In this document: positions 52,830-62,164 of the stretch, piece after piece
How positions within the stretch are numbered: position 1 is the stretch's first letter
Layout of the letters: every line of letters begins with the position of its first letter
NCBI GenBank assembly: GCA_964436045.1
Contig: CAYTBN010000010.1
Location: 1-64,000 of the forward strand
Source: CAYTBN01 sp964436045
GTDB lineage: Bacteria > Myxococcota_A > UBA796 > UBA9615 > CAYRNR01
DNA: 64,000 bases
Direction: 5' to 3'
The notes under the pieces: generated by a model
Told to the model about the DNA's origin: nothing
What the model saw: only the letters and a program-made list of their open reading frames with translations
The model's database searches: none
Position numbers and translations under genes: made by a program

Positions 52830-54853
52830 GGGCGCCGCAGCCGGTCGCCAACCGCGTCGCGCTGGCCAGCACCGTCCTGGCCGGGGTGCTCTACCTGACC
52901 ACCGGACCCGCGGCCATCGGTTGGTTCGACGCGCCGGAGCTGGCGGCGGCGGGGCAGCAGCTCGGCGTGGCCCACGCGCCCGGCGAGCCGTTCTACCTGT
53001 TGCTGCTTCGGCTGGCCCAGCTGTTGCCCGTCGGCGACCTCGCCGCCCGGGCGGCCTGGCTCTCGTGCGCGGCCGCCGCGTTGCTGGTCGGCGCGCTGGT
53101 CCTGCTGGCCCGGGAGCTCTTCCCCGAGCGGTGTGCCTCGCTGCCGGGGCTGGCCGCGGTGGGCCTGTTCGCCGCGCCCTGCGGACCCCTGTGGACCCAG
53201 GGCGTGGTCATCGAGCTGTACGGGCTGCAGGCGTTGATCGCCGTGGCGATGCTGCTCGTGCTGGCGCGCAGCGAGGGCCGGGCAGGGCCGCTGGCGCTGG
53301 CCGGGCTGCTGGCGGGACTCGGGCTCGCCGTCAATCCCTTGCTGACGATCCTGGCCATGCCCGCGGTCGCCGTGATCGCGCTCGGATCTACGCCGAGGCC
53401 GCGGCTGCGGGCCCTGGCCTGGACCGTGCCCTTCGCCGCGCTGGGCGCGTCGACCCTGCTGTACGTGCCCCTGCGGGCGGCGGCGGAACCCGGGGTCTGG
53501 TACGGCGGACTGCTGGACACCCCGTCCAGCGTTCTGGAGTTCGTCACCGGCCGCAGTTACGCCCGCAGCTTCGAACGACCGACGGCTGCCGCGCTGGCGG
53601 CCAACGTGGTCGAGCATGCCCGGCTGGTGGTGCACTGGATCGGCATACCGGCGGCGGCGCTCGCGGCGGTGGGGCTGGTCAGCGTGGGCCGGCGGCCCGT
53701 CGCGCTGACGGCGCTGGCGGCCTTCGGCCTGGCGGCCTGGGCGTCCACGGCCAGCCGGCCCGTACTGGAGACCTTCACCCCCGACGTCGCCGGGTATCTG
53801 CTCCCGTCGTGCCTGGTCTGCGCGTTGCTGGCGGCGGCGGGGCTCGGTCGACTCGCCGGCCGCTGGCCCGTTCCCGCCTGGCTCGCCCTGATCGCGGCGG
53901 TCGCCGTCACCGCCGTCGCCGGGGCCGCCAAGGTCGACCGCCACCGCGGTACCGAGCCCGGCGCCGTGGCCCGCACGCTGCTGGCAGCGGCGCCCGCGGG
54001 TGGAATCCTGCTCTGCGGATCCGACTCCACCTCGCTGCCGCTGCTGTACGCGGTGACCGCCGAGCGCCGCCGCCCCGACGTGCTGGCGAGCGGGATCTAC
54101 GGGCTGCACGGCCCGCGCCTGCGGGCACTGGCCGCGGCCCGGCCGCATGTGATCGTGACCCCGCTCGCTGCCGCCGACGGCCTGGTACCCGAAGAGCGGC
54201 TGCGTGCCCTTGCCACGCCCAACCTGGCGAGGGGCGTGGTCGGCACCCCCCTCCTCTGGCCGCCCGAGCTGCTGCCCGGGTTGGAGCCTGCGGGGCTGGC
54301 GATGGCGGCGGGACGGGCGGGCGACACGGCGGCTGCCGAGACGGACCGGCGCCTCGAACGGGAGCTGCTCACCCCGCTGTGGTCAGCGCCCCGGCTGACC
54401 CGGGATCGGCAGCTGCGGCGGCTGCTGGGCTCCACCGCGGGTGCCCAGGCCCACGTGCTGTTGCGCCAGCGCCGGGTCGACGAGGCCCGGGTCCGGTTGC
54501 AGGTCGCGTCGTCGCGCCACCCGGATCCCTGGGCGATGGTCCATCTGCAGCGGGCCGGGGTGGAAGAGGGCTCCCTGGCTCCCCCCGCGCTGTGGCCGGC
54601 TGGCAGCGCCGCGGCCTTCGGCTGGGAGGCGCTGGCCCGCGGTGACGCGGCGGCCGCTGCTCCGTTGCTGGAGCTGGCCGTCTCCGAGCGACCGGCGGAC
54701 GCGGACCTGTGGGAGGACCTGGCGACCGCCCGCTTCTTCGCCCGGGACCTGGCCGGGGCCTCGCACGCGTGGAACGAGGCGCTCCGCCTGCGCCCGGGCT
54801 CCCCCGGAGCCCTCGCCGGCCGCGAACGGCTGTACGCCGCCGGCATCCCCTGA
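52826..54853 (+). CDS. DUF2723 membrane protein (GT-C type), copy 2, with TPR tail
   Basis: This 675-residue paralogue of the preceding gene: AIGWFDAPELAAAGQQLGVA followed by HAPGEPFYLL gives the DxxE and HxPG motifs, and QGVVIELYGLQALIAVAML the second loop. The C-terminal about 130 residues are TPR-like (HVLLRQRRVDEARVRLQVAS, ATARFFARDLAGASHAWNEA). GTG 52826 is chosen: it overlaps the previous stop as GTGA and has GGAGG 5 bases upstream. The two genes plus 50129 form a tightly coupled operon. Confidence 0.78.
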   Translation: MRAPQPVANRVALASTVLAGVLYLTTGPAAIGWFDAPELAAAGQQLGVAHAPGEPFYLLLLRLAQLLPVGDLAARAAWLSCAAAALLVGALVLLARELFPERCASLPGLAAVGLFAAPCGPLWTQGVVIELYGLQALIAVAMLLVLARSEGRAGPLALAGLLAGLGLAVNPLLTILAMPAVAVIALGSTPRPRLRALAWTVPFAALGASTLLYVPLRAAAEPGVWYGGLLDTPSSVLEFVTGRSYARSFERPTAAALAANVVEHARLVVHWIGIPAAALAAVGLVSVGRRPVALTALAAFGLAAWASTASRPVLETFTPDVAGYLLPSCLVCALLAAAGLGRLAGRWPVPAWLALIAAVAVTAVAGAAKVDRHRGTEPGAVARTLLAAAPAGGILLCGSDSTSLPLLYAVTAERRRPDVLASGIYGLHGPRLRALAAARPHVIVTPLAAADGLVPEERLRALATPNLARGVVGTPLLWPPELLPGLEPAGLAMAAGRAGDTAAAETDRRLERELLTPLWSAPRLTRDRQLRRLLGSTAGAQAHVLLRQRRVDEARVRLQVASSRHPDPWAMVHLQRAGVEEGSLAPPALWPAGSAAAFGWEALARGDAAAAAPLLELAVSERPADADLWEDLATARFFARDLAGASHAWNEALRLRPGSPGALAGRERLYAAGIP

Positions 54854-54895
54854 GAGGCTTGTGGCCCCCGCCGCTCCGGGGCTACCTTGTCACCC

Positions 54896-57133
54896 GTGCC
54901 GACCCTCGACCGCAGGACCCTGATCTTCGCGCTGCTCACGGTGCTGGGCATGCTGTCGGTGTACGGCGTCGGCTTCCACGCGCGCACCGTGACCTTCGAG
55001 CGCATGGGCCTGTTCCTGACCCAGAATTTCTGGATGGAGTCGGCCCAGCGGTTCCGCTACGTGGAGCGGGTGGCCAGCGGCGAGGGTATCCCGGAGTGGG
55101 ACGACCGCATGTGGGCGCCCGACGGATACGATCCGCGGACCGACACGATCCTCCAGGAGCAGTTCTACGGACGGGTCTACCGGGCCCTGGGGCTGGGGCC
55201 CGACATGCCGGTCGAGGCCTTCGTCCGCGTGTTCACCCGCGTGCTGTACTGTTTCGGGATCTTCGCGCTGGTGGCGCTGTCGGGGGTCCTCCACCACAGC
55301 CGATGGGCGGCGCTGCTGGCCTGCCTGGCCTACGCGGCCATCCTCCCGGCGGTGGAGCGGTCGTCAGGCCAGGTCCTCTACCGCGAGCATCTGGCCATCC
55401 CCCTGTTCGTCTTCCACCTGTACTTCCTGGCGGCGTCCTTGCAGCGGGACGCGTGGCGCAACCCCGCGGGGGCCGGGGCCTTCCTGCTGGCGGCGATGCT
55501 GGCCTGGAAGGTGATGACGTTCTACTACCTGATCCTGGCGGTCTTCCTGGCGGCGGCCGTGGTGCTGGATGATCGCCCGCGCCGTGCCGTCCGTACCCTG
55601 GCCTGCTGTGCCCTGCCTGTGGTCGCCGTGGCCGTGGCGCTGCCCGTTCATCTGAACTTCGACCGCTTCTACCTGAACCCTGGCGCGATCCTGTCGGTGA
55701 TGGCGCTGGTTGTCGGCCTGATCCAGCTGTGGCGGCCCCTCGGCCGGGGGGCGCGGGCGATGGCGGTGGGCTTCGGGAGCGGCCTGCTGGTGCTGGCCCT
55801 TCCCTCTGCCCCCTCCTACGACCACGCCTGGCAGACGATCCTGGCCCGGATCACCCACCTGGGACAGAAACCGGCCGATCCCGCGGAGCTGACCTTCCAC
55901 GCCCGCCACTTCTGGTCTGGCAACTACCGCTCGCCGTCCCTGGCCCGCCTCGTGCGGGACTTCGGGATCCCGCTGCTGGCGGCGCTGCCCGGGCTGGTGT
56001 TCGAGTCGGTCCGGGTGATCCGCCGCCGGCAGGCCGACGCCCATGCCCTGGTGCTCTACCTGACCCTGGCGCTCGGTGGTTGTTATCTGGTCTTCCGCAA
56101 GCTGCAGGCCTTCCCGGCGATGCTGCTGGCGATCTTCGTCGGCGCGGGATGGGTCGGATTGTCCGGCTGGAAGCGCCACCTGTTGCGCGCCGCGGTGGTG
56201 GCCTGCGCGGCGGGGATGGTGCTGCAGACCTACGGCGTGCTGCCCAGCCCCCACCGGTTGTTCGCGCCGCGACCGGTGGTGGACCGGGGCTCCGAGTCGC
56301 GGGTCTACACCGGCGCCGACCTGGCATCGCTGTCCGGCTGGCTGCGGGAACACACCGGCCCGGACGACGTGGTGCTGGCGGAGTTTGCGCTCTCCCCCTT
56401 CCTGCTCAACGCCGCCGACCGCCCGATCGCGCTCAACTGCTTCTTCGAGTCGCCGATGGTCGAGCGTTACCGGGAGTATTCGGAGGCCCTGTTCGCCGAT
56501 CCCCGGACCTTCCACCGCTTCTGCGCCCGGCACCGGGTGACCTGGGTCGTGCACGCGGCGCACCAGGTGCTGCGCACCGACGACGAGATGAGCTACCGCT
56601 ACGTGGCCGACGCCATCGACTGGGATCCGAATTCGGCCGCGGCGCGGATGCAGTTCGCGCCCGAGGGGCTCGACGATTTCGAGATCGCCTGGGAGAGTCC
56701 GTTCTTCCGGATCTTCCGCGTGCTGGGGGAGGGGGAGCACCCGGCGTCTCCCGCTGCCAGCAGCCAGGTCCTGTTCAGCGCGGCCCTGGCCGCGGAGCTG
56801 TTCGGAGACCCGGCGACCTCCCCCTGGCCCACCCAGGGCGATCCGGCGGAGCTGCTGGAGGCCCAGGTGGGCTGCCTGGGGGACGTGGCCCTGGCCGAGG
56901 CGCTGCTGGACGGCGAACCCGACGACGACGCGGCCCAGCTGGCCGCCGAGATCCTGACCGCCGCGGTCGAGCGGTCCCCCTACGAGCCCCGGGCCTATCG
57001 GCGGCTTTCCGCGCTCTATCGCGAGCGGGATCCGGACAATCAGCCCTGGTCCGTGCTGTCGGACCAGGCCGCCGTCCTCGAGGCCGGGCTCGGGGGCGCG
57101 GGTCCGTTGCCGCGACTACGGATGCCGCGGTAG
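54896..57133 (+). CDS. Large GT-C membrane glycosyltransferase (STT3/PMT-like), unclassified
   Basis: This 745-residue protein has about 11-13 membrane helices in its first 440 residues and a soluble C-terminal domain with a TPR-like end. The first periplasmic loop (ASGEGIPEWDDRMWAPDGYD) has acidic residues where GT-C enzymes bind metal, and it resembles STT3/oligosaccharyltransferase loops (WxPDGY). A WWDYG motif is not seen. GTG 54896 is preferred to TTG 54887. The context of four other GT-C proteins and a pilin suggests protein or polymer glycosylation. Confidence 0.68.
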   Translation: MPTLDRRTLIFALLTVLGMLSVYGVGFHARTVTFERMGLFLTQNFWMESAQRFRYVERVASGEGIPEWDDRMWAPDGYDPRTDTILQEQFYGRVYRALGLGPDMPVEAFVRVFTRVLYCFGIFALVALSGVLHHSRWAALLACLAYAAILPAVERSSGQVLYREHLAIPLFVFHLYFLAASLQRDAWRNPAGAGAFLLAAMLAWKVMTFYYLILAVFLAAAVVLDDRPRRAVRTLACCALPVVAVAVALPVHLNFDRFYLNPGAILSVMALVVGLIQLWRPLGRGARAMAVGFGSGLLVLALPSAPSYDHAWQTILARITHLGQKPADPAELTFHARHFWSGNYRSPSLARLVRDFGIPLLAALPGLVFESVRVIRRRQADAHALVLYLTLALGGCYLVFRKLQAFPAMLLAIFVGAGWVGLSGWKRHLLRAAVVACAAGMVLQTYGVLPSPHRLFAPRPVVDRGSESRVYTGADLASLSGWLREHTGPDDVVLAEFALSPFLLNAADRPIALNCFFESPMVERYREYSEALFADPRTFHRFCARHRVTWVVHAAHQVLRTDDEMSYRYVADAIDWDPNSAAARMQFAPEGLDDFEIAWESPFFRIFRVLGEGEHPASPAASSQVLFSAALAAELFGDPATSPWPTQGDPAELLEAQVGCLGDVALAEALLDGEPDDDAAQLAAEILTAAVERSPYEPRAYRRLSALYRERDPDNQPWSVLSDQAAVLEAGLGGAGPLPRLRMPR

Positions 57134-57212
57134 ACCCAGTCACCGTGTACAGTAGGCCGGATTGCGCCCGGGCGCGGGCGAACAGGGCGAATAGAAGGAG
57201 AGGAGGCCGCCG

Positions 57213-57752
57213 ATGCGGACAATCGCGGTCTGGGCTGGCCTCGCGCTGCTGATCGGGTCGTCCTGCGTCGCCTGCGGCGGGGAGGGGGAGGACCCGGAGG
57301 ACCCCACGCCCGCGGCAGACGACGACACGAGCGAGGATCCGCCCCCCTACGACGACGCCGACGGTGACGGGGTACCCGACGTCCGCGACCGCTGCGCCGA
57401 CAGCCAGCCAGCCGCCCTCACCGATGCCCGGGGCTGCACGGCGGCCCAGCGCTCGGGGTGCGCGATCACCCAGACCGCGCCGGGGGAGGGCGAGGCCTTC
57501 CCCAGCGGAGACGTGTCGTTCACTTTCGATGGCGACTGTGACGGATACCGGCTCTACGCGGGTAGCGATCCGGCGCTTCCGGTCCACGCCGCCCACCTGC
57601 TGGGGACCACCGCCGCGGCGGGCACGCTGACCGTGGCGCGGGACGATCTGCCCTCGGCCCCGGACAGCACACTGTACTGGTCAGTCGAGGGTTCGGCCCG
57701 CGGTCACCGCTTCATGACGCCCCCCCGCTCGTTCCACACGGCGGCGCCATGA
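57213..57752 (+). CDS. Thrombospondin-type-3-repeat lipoprotein
   Basis: This 179-residue protein has signal peptide and lipobox SCVACG region (Cys about 18-21), an acidic linker, then DADGDGVPDVRDRCADSQPA, a calcium-binding TSP3 repeat, and a C-terminal beta domain (GEAFPSGDVSFTFDGDCDGY). ATG 57213 follows GAGAGGAGG. First gene of a three-gene operon; the next gene starts inside its stop (ATGA). A related TSP3 plus beta-domain pair recurs inside the next protein. Confidence 0.75.
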   Translation: MRTIAVWAGLALLIGSSCVACGGEGEDPEDPTPAADDDTSEDPPPYDDADGDGVPDVRDRCADSQPAALTDARGCTAAQRSGCAITQTAPGEGEAFPSGDVSFTFDGDCDGYRLYAGSDPALPVHAAHLLGTTAAAGTLTVARDDLPSAPDSTLYWSVEGSARGHRFMTPPRSFHTAAP

Positions 57753-60064
57753 GGCGCGCGTGCTCGGCCTTGCTGGCCTTGCTGGCCTCGCTGCTGCCCC
57801 TCGCCCCGGCGGCTGCCCAGGACTTCGTCACCTTCTCCGAGGTCACCGACAGCGCGGGGGTGCGATCGTTCGGCACGACCTTCGGGGTGGGCATGGAGGA
57901 CCTGGACGGCGACGGCTGGATCGACCTGTTCCTGGCGCGGACACCATCGCTGATGACGGGAAATGCGGCGCTTTCAGGCGCGAACCGGCTGTTCCTGAAC
58001 AACGGCGATCTGACCTTCGAGGAGGTCGGCGAGGAGGCCGGGGTCGGGTCGTCTTGTGAGGACCGGGGCGTGATGCTCGCCGACTACGACAACGACGGCG
58101 ACATCGACCTCTACGTGAGCGTGGCTGGCTACAACGAGCTGTACCGCAACGCGGGCAACGCGGTGTTCACCGAGGTGGGCCGCCAGTCGGGGGTCGACCA
58201 CCCGGGCATCGGCCACGAGGGGATCTGGCTCGACTACGATCAGGACGGGTTGCTCGACCTCTACTTCAGCAACGGTCCCAAGACCGGGTCGATGGCCAAC
58301 ACCCTGTACCACAACGAGGGTGACGGCCGGTTCCTCGACCTCACCGACGAGGCCGGCGTCGAGGCGACCATCAGCGGCAAGGGCGTGGGGCTGATCGACG
58401 CGGAGCGCGACGGCTGGCTCGATTTGCTGGTGATCCAGGGCGAGGGGTACCCCGACTTCCTGCTGTACACCAACCAGGGTGACGGCACCTTCGTCGACAC
58501 CGCGGACGCGGCGGGGCTGGCGGTCGACTACTACCCCGAGGACTGCCCGGAGCACGCCTTCCTGTCGTGGGCGATCCCCTGGGACTTCGACAACGACGGT
58601 TGGCAGGACCTGCTGATCGGCAGCCACTCGGCGCGCTGCCGGCCCCAGAACACCGTGTTCCAGAACCAGGGGGACGGCACCTTTTCCGACGTGACCGACC
58701 AGCTGGGGCTCGAAGACCCGTTCAACGGCGACGGTACCGCGGTGGCCGATTTCGACAACGACGGCTGGCTGGATGTGCTGTTCTGCCTGCTGGACGACGA
58801 GTGCATCCTCTACCGCAGCGTCGAGGGGGAGAGCTTCGAGGTGGTCGCGGACAACGGCGGGCTGCTCAACGACAACGAGCTGCCCAACTGGACCATCTCC
58901 ACCGGGGACGTGGATGGGGATGGCTTCCTGGATCTGTACATGGGCAACGGCCGCGCCAACCACCCGGCCCGCAACCACCTGTTCGTCAACGACGGCAACG
59001 ACCACCACCACCTTTTCGTGAAGGTGAAGGGGCAGTCGGGGGACGCATCGGCCATCGGTGCCCGGGTGGAGGTCACCGCCGGAGGCCTCACCCAGACCCG
59101 CTGGCTGGGCACGCGGATGACCACCTTCTCGTCCCACGGAGGTCTGCGGCTGCACTTCGGCTTGGGCAGCGCGGATGTGGCCGAAGAGGTGCGGGTCACC
59201 TTCCCCCACGGCGCCGAGGTGGTGCTGACCGATGTCGCGGCCGATCAGATCCTGGAGGTGACCGAGGAGCAGGAGGCTTGGCTGGACGACGGCGACCGGG
59301 ACGGGGTTCCGGACCTGGCCGACAGCTGCCCTTGGACGCCGGGACTGACCCCCAGCGACAGCCGTGGTTGTGCGGCGTTCGAGGGGGGAGACGGCACCGA
59401 ATATCTGGAGTTGCTGGCCCCCGCCGATCTGGCCGTGCTGGCCGGGCCCACCGAGCTGAGCTGGGACGGCAACCTCGATGGCTATCGGCTGGAGATCGAC
59501 GGCGACACGGCCTTCGACCACGATCGCGTCGAGGTCGGGCCGCTGACCGCGACGTCCCACGAGCTGGACGCCGCCCTGCTGGCGACCCTCGCCACACAAT
59601 TCCCCGACGGACGGCTGTTCTGGCGGGTGGTCGGCTCCACCGACGAGGTACAGCGGGTCACCCCGGCCCAGGAGCTGGCCCTGCCGGTGGACGCCAGCGA
59701 GATCACCCTGCTCAACCACGATCTCAACATCTGGGATCCGGCCCACGTCCGGGTGGCGCCGGGGGACACGGTGACCTGGGATGTGCCGCTGTACGAAGAG
59801 GGGAACTACAACCGGTTCCGCCACGACCTGATCCTGGTGGACGCCGACGGCTTCGTGGTCGACCGCGCGGGTCTGTTGCGGCCCTTCCAGGGGTCGGATC
59901 AGTTCAGCTTCACCTTCGTGGAGCCGGGCACCTACTACGCCATGTGTGGCATGCACTCGTGGCCCTCGGAGGGCACCACCGACCTGGAACAGGTGGTGGG
60001 GTCGTGGATCGAGCCGGGGCCCTACCGCTGCCACAGCGGCAGCGTGACCGTGGAGGCGCCATGA
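57749..60064 (+). CDS. VCBS/UnbV (ASPIC) protein fused to a cupredoxin-like domain
   Basis: This 771-residue secreted protein has a signal peptide (residues 1-24), about seven FG-GAP/VCBS blades with DxDxDGxxD calcium loops (e.g. EDLDGDGWIDLFLA, ADYDNDGDIDLYVS), then an ASPIC/UnbV domain (IGARVEVTAGGLTQTRWLGT). A TSP3 repeat (DDGDRDGVPDLADSCPWTPG) and a beta domain follow. Last about 115 residues look like a type-1 copper cupredoxin: VRVAPGDTVTWDV, His692 in FRHDL, Cys733 and His736 in YYAMCGMHSWP. A fourth ligand is unclear. Possibly an extracellular redox or copper-binding adhesin. Confidence 0.8.
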   Translation: MRRACSALLALLASLLPLAPAAAQDFVTFSEVTDSAGVRSFGTTFGVGMEDLDGDGWIDLFLARTPSLMTGNAALSGANRLFLNNGDLTFEEVGEEAGVGSSCEDRGVMLADYDNDGDIDLYVSVAGYNELYRNAGNAVFTEVGRQSGVDHPGIGHEGIWLDYDQDGLLDLYFSNGPKTGSMANTLYHNEGDGRFLDLTDEAGVEATISGKGVGLIDAERDGWLDLLVIQGEGYPDFLLYTNQGDGTFVDTADAAGLAVDYYPEDCPEHAFLSWAIPWDFDNDGWQDLLIGSHSARCRPQNTVFQNQGDGTFSDVTDQLGLEDPFNGDGTAVADFDNDGWLDVLFCLLDDECILYRSVEGESFEVVADNGGLLNDNELPNWTISTGDVDGDGFLDLYMGNGRANHPARNHLFVNDGNDHHHLFVKVKGQSGDASAIGARVEVTAGGLTQTRWLGTRMTTFSSHGGLRLHFGLGSADVAEEVRVTFPHGAEVVLTDVAADQILEVTEEQEAWLDDGDRDGVPDLADSCPWTPGLTPSDSRGCAAFEGGDGTEYLELLAPADLAVLAGPTELSWDGNLDGYRLEIDGDTAFDHDRVEVGPLTATSHELDAALLATLATQFPDGRLFWRVVGSTDEVQRVTPAQELALPVDASEITLLNHDLNIWDPAHVRVAPGDTVTWDVPLYEEGNYNRFRHDLILVDADGFVVDRAGLLRPFQGSDQFSFTFVEPGTYYAMCGMHSWPSEGTTDLEQVVGSWIEPGPYRCHSGSVTVEAP

Positions 60065-62076
60065 GCGGTCGCCTCGCGACGATACTGACGGTGCTGGTCT
60101 GTGGCGCCGCGCTCCCCGCCGGGGCCGAGACCTGGCCGCTGGCCGACGGCTCCGCCTCCCTGCTCGGCCGGTTGCCCGACGCGGGCGCGGGCCGGGTGGC
60201 GTTCGCGGGGGATCTGGACGACGACGGTCTTCCGGATCTGGCCATCGGCGCGCCGATGGACGACAGCGACGGGCTGGACGCCGGACGGGTCTACCTGTTC
60301 TCCGGGGCCGCCCTGACCCACCGCAACCTCGACCTCGAGGACGCCGAGGTGGTCATCGGCGGCGCGGACGGCGACGACCTGCTGGGCTGGGCCGTGGCCG
60401 GCGGCGGGGACTTCAACGGCGATGGCCTCGACGATCTGGCCGTGTCCGCGCTGCTGCGGCGGGAGGCCGACGCCAGCGGGACGGTCTTCCTGTTCTTCGG
60501 CCCCTGGGACACCTGGGGGACGGAGCTGTCCATCGACGACGCCGACGTGGTCGTTCGCGGCGAGAAGCTCAACTCCGGCGCGGGCTACGCCCTGGCGGTG
60601 GCCGGCGACATCACGGCGGACGGCATCGACGATCTATGGATCGGTGCGCCCTATACGCTGGAGGTCGAGGACGACTCGCTGACCGTGGAGCTGGACGAGC
60701 TCAAGCTCGGCGCGGTGCACCTGCTACGCGGCCGCAACGGCTGGCCCACCGAGGTCGACCTTGGTGTCGGATCGCGCCTGTCGATCCTCGGTGAGGCCGA
60801 GGCCGGGATGCTCGGCAGCGCCATCGCCGGGGGCGCGGACATCTCGGGAGACGGCGTGCCGGATCTATGCACCGGGTCGCCGGGCGCCGTGGTCAACGGC
60901 GCCGATGGAACGGGGCTCGTACACTGCTTCATCGACCTGGGAGCGCTGGCGCCCGGCGAACACCGGGTGGGGGACACCCTGGAGTTCTTCGTGCGCGGCG
61001 ACCAGCCCTACGACGCCGCCGGCACCGCGCTCGCCTTCGTGGACGTGGACGCCGACGGCGCCGCGGACGTGGTGGCCGGAGCGCCCTACTCGAGCCCGGC
61101 GGCACCGATGGGGGGATCGCTGGCGGTGTTCCGCGGCGGGAACGGTCTGCCCAGCGGGCTGAAGCCCTGGTCGGCGGGGCTCGCCCACGTCCGCGGAGAC
61201 GAGGCCAACGGTTGCCTGGGATTCGCCCTCGCGGCGGCCGCCGACCTCGACGGCGACGGCTATCGGGACGTGCTGGCGTCGGCCCCCGGCCACGGCGATG
61301 ACGCCGAGGGGCGGATCTACCTGCTGCCGGGCCGCCCGGACGGCGACGAGTGGCCGAGCATCGCCGCCGCCCTGCCCGTGGTGATCGACGGCGAGTTCGC
61401 CGCGGACCGCGCGGGGACCCATCTGGCGTTCCTCGGCGGGACGGGGCTGGGGTACCCGGCGTTCGCGGTCGGTGCCCAGTTCTCCGGACACGGTGGGCGC
61501 GAGGCGGGCAAGAGCTACCTGATGCACACGGGCCTCGGCGTGGACGACGACGGAGACGGCCACAGCGAGCTCGACGGGGACTGCCTCGACGGTGACCCCG
61601 ACTCCTTCCCGGGCGCGACCCCGGACGAAGGGCGGGACGACGACTGCGACGGCTGGACGGAGGGTGACGGCGACTGCGACGACGGGGCGCCCAACAGCTA
61701 CCCCGGCGCCCCGGAGCTGGCCGATGGAGCAGACAACGACTGCGACGGCGAGGTCGACGAGCAGCCGGACGGCGGCGTGGACGGCGATGGCGACGGCTGG
61801 ACCGATCTCGGCGGGGACTGCGACGACACCGATGCCGAGGTCTACCCCGGCGCCACCGAGGTCTGCGACGGCGGCGACGACAACTGCAACGGCGTGGTGG
61901 ACGACGCCGATGGCGGCTGCGACGGCGACGATGACGACGACGACGATGACGACGACTCGACCCCGGACGACGACGACGGGTGCGAGTGCGCCACCAGCGC
62001 CGTCGGCCCACCCCTGTCCCCGGCGGTCCTCGCCCTCCTGATCACCGCCCTGATCGCCGTTCGTCGCCGACGCTGA
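60061..62076 (+). CDS. Integrin-like FG-GAP protein with MopE repeats and surface-sorting tail
   Basis: This 671-residue protein has a signal peptide (residues 1-22), an integrin-alpha-like propeller with repeated FAGDLDDDGLPDLAIGAPM and GGGDFNGDGLDDLAVSA blades. Then come three MopE-type Asp/Cys units (DGDGHSELDGDCLDGDPDSF, EGDGDCDDGAPNSYPGAPEL, GDCDDTDAEVYPGATEVCDG). The end is DDDDGCECATS, a hydrophobic helix and RRRR, a MYXO-CTERM-like tail that should tether it to the surface. ATG 60061 overlaps the previous stop (ATGA); the frame is open far upstream but that is shadow. Confidence 0.85.
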   Translation: MSGRLATILTVLVCGAALPAGAETWPLADGSASLLGRLPDAGAGRVAFAGDLDDDGLPDLAIGAPMDDSDGLDAGRVYLFSGAALTHRNLDLEDAEVVIGGADGDDLLGWAVAGGGDFNGDGLDDLAVSALLRREADASGTVFLFFGPWDTWGTELSIDDADVVVRGEKLNSGAGYALAVAGDITADGIDDLWIGAPYTLEVEDDSLTVELDELKLGAVHLLRGRNGWPTEVDLGVGSRLSILGEAEAGMLGSAIAGGADISGDGVPDLCTGSPGAVVNGADGTGLVHCFIDLGALAPGEHRVGDTLEFFVRGDQPYDAAGTALAFVDVDADGAADVVAGAPYSSPAAPMGGSLAVFRGGNGLPSGLKPWSAGLAHVRGDEANGCLGFALAAAADLDGDGYRDVLASAPGHGDDAEGRIYLLPGRPDGDEWPSIAAALPVVIDGEFAADRAGTHLAFLGGTGLGYPAFAVGAQFSGHGGREAGKSYLMHTGLGVDDDGDGHSELDGDCLDGDPDSFPGATPDEGRDDDCDGWTEGDGDCDDGAPNSYPGAPELADGADNDCDGEVDEQPDGGVDGDGDGWTDLGGDCDDTDAEVYPGATEVCDGGDDNCNGVVDDADGGCDGDDDDDDDDDDSTPDDDDGCECATSAVGPPLSPAVLALLITALIAVRRRR

Positions 62077-62164
62077 AAAAAAATCCCGCCGGAATCGACG
62101 AAAACGCGCTCCTCGTGCGTCCAATCCCCATCAGTCGCCAACGAACGCCGAGAGGAGCAAGACG

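Noticed and set aside
58567..60060. Upstream extension of the FG-GAP gene to 58567
   Set aside because: Those codons are another frame of the VCBS-UnbV gene and read as Arg/Gly/Pro-rich noise. The signal peptide begins at 60061.
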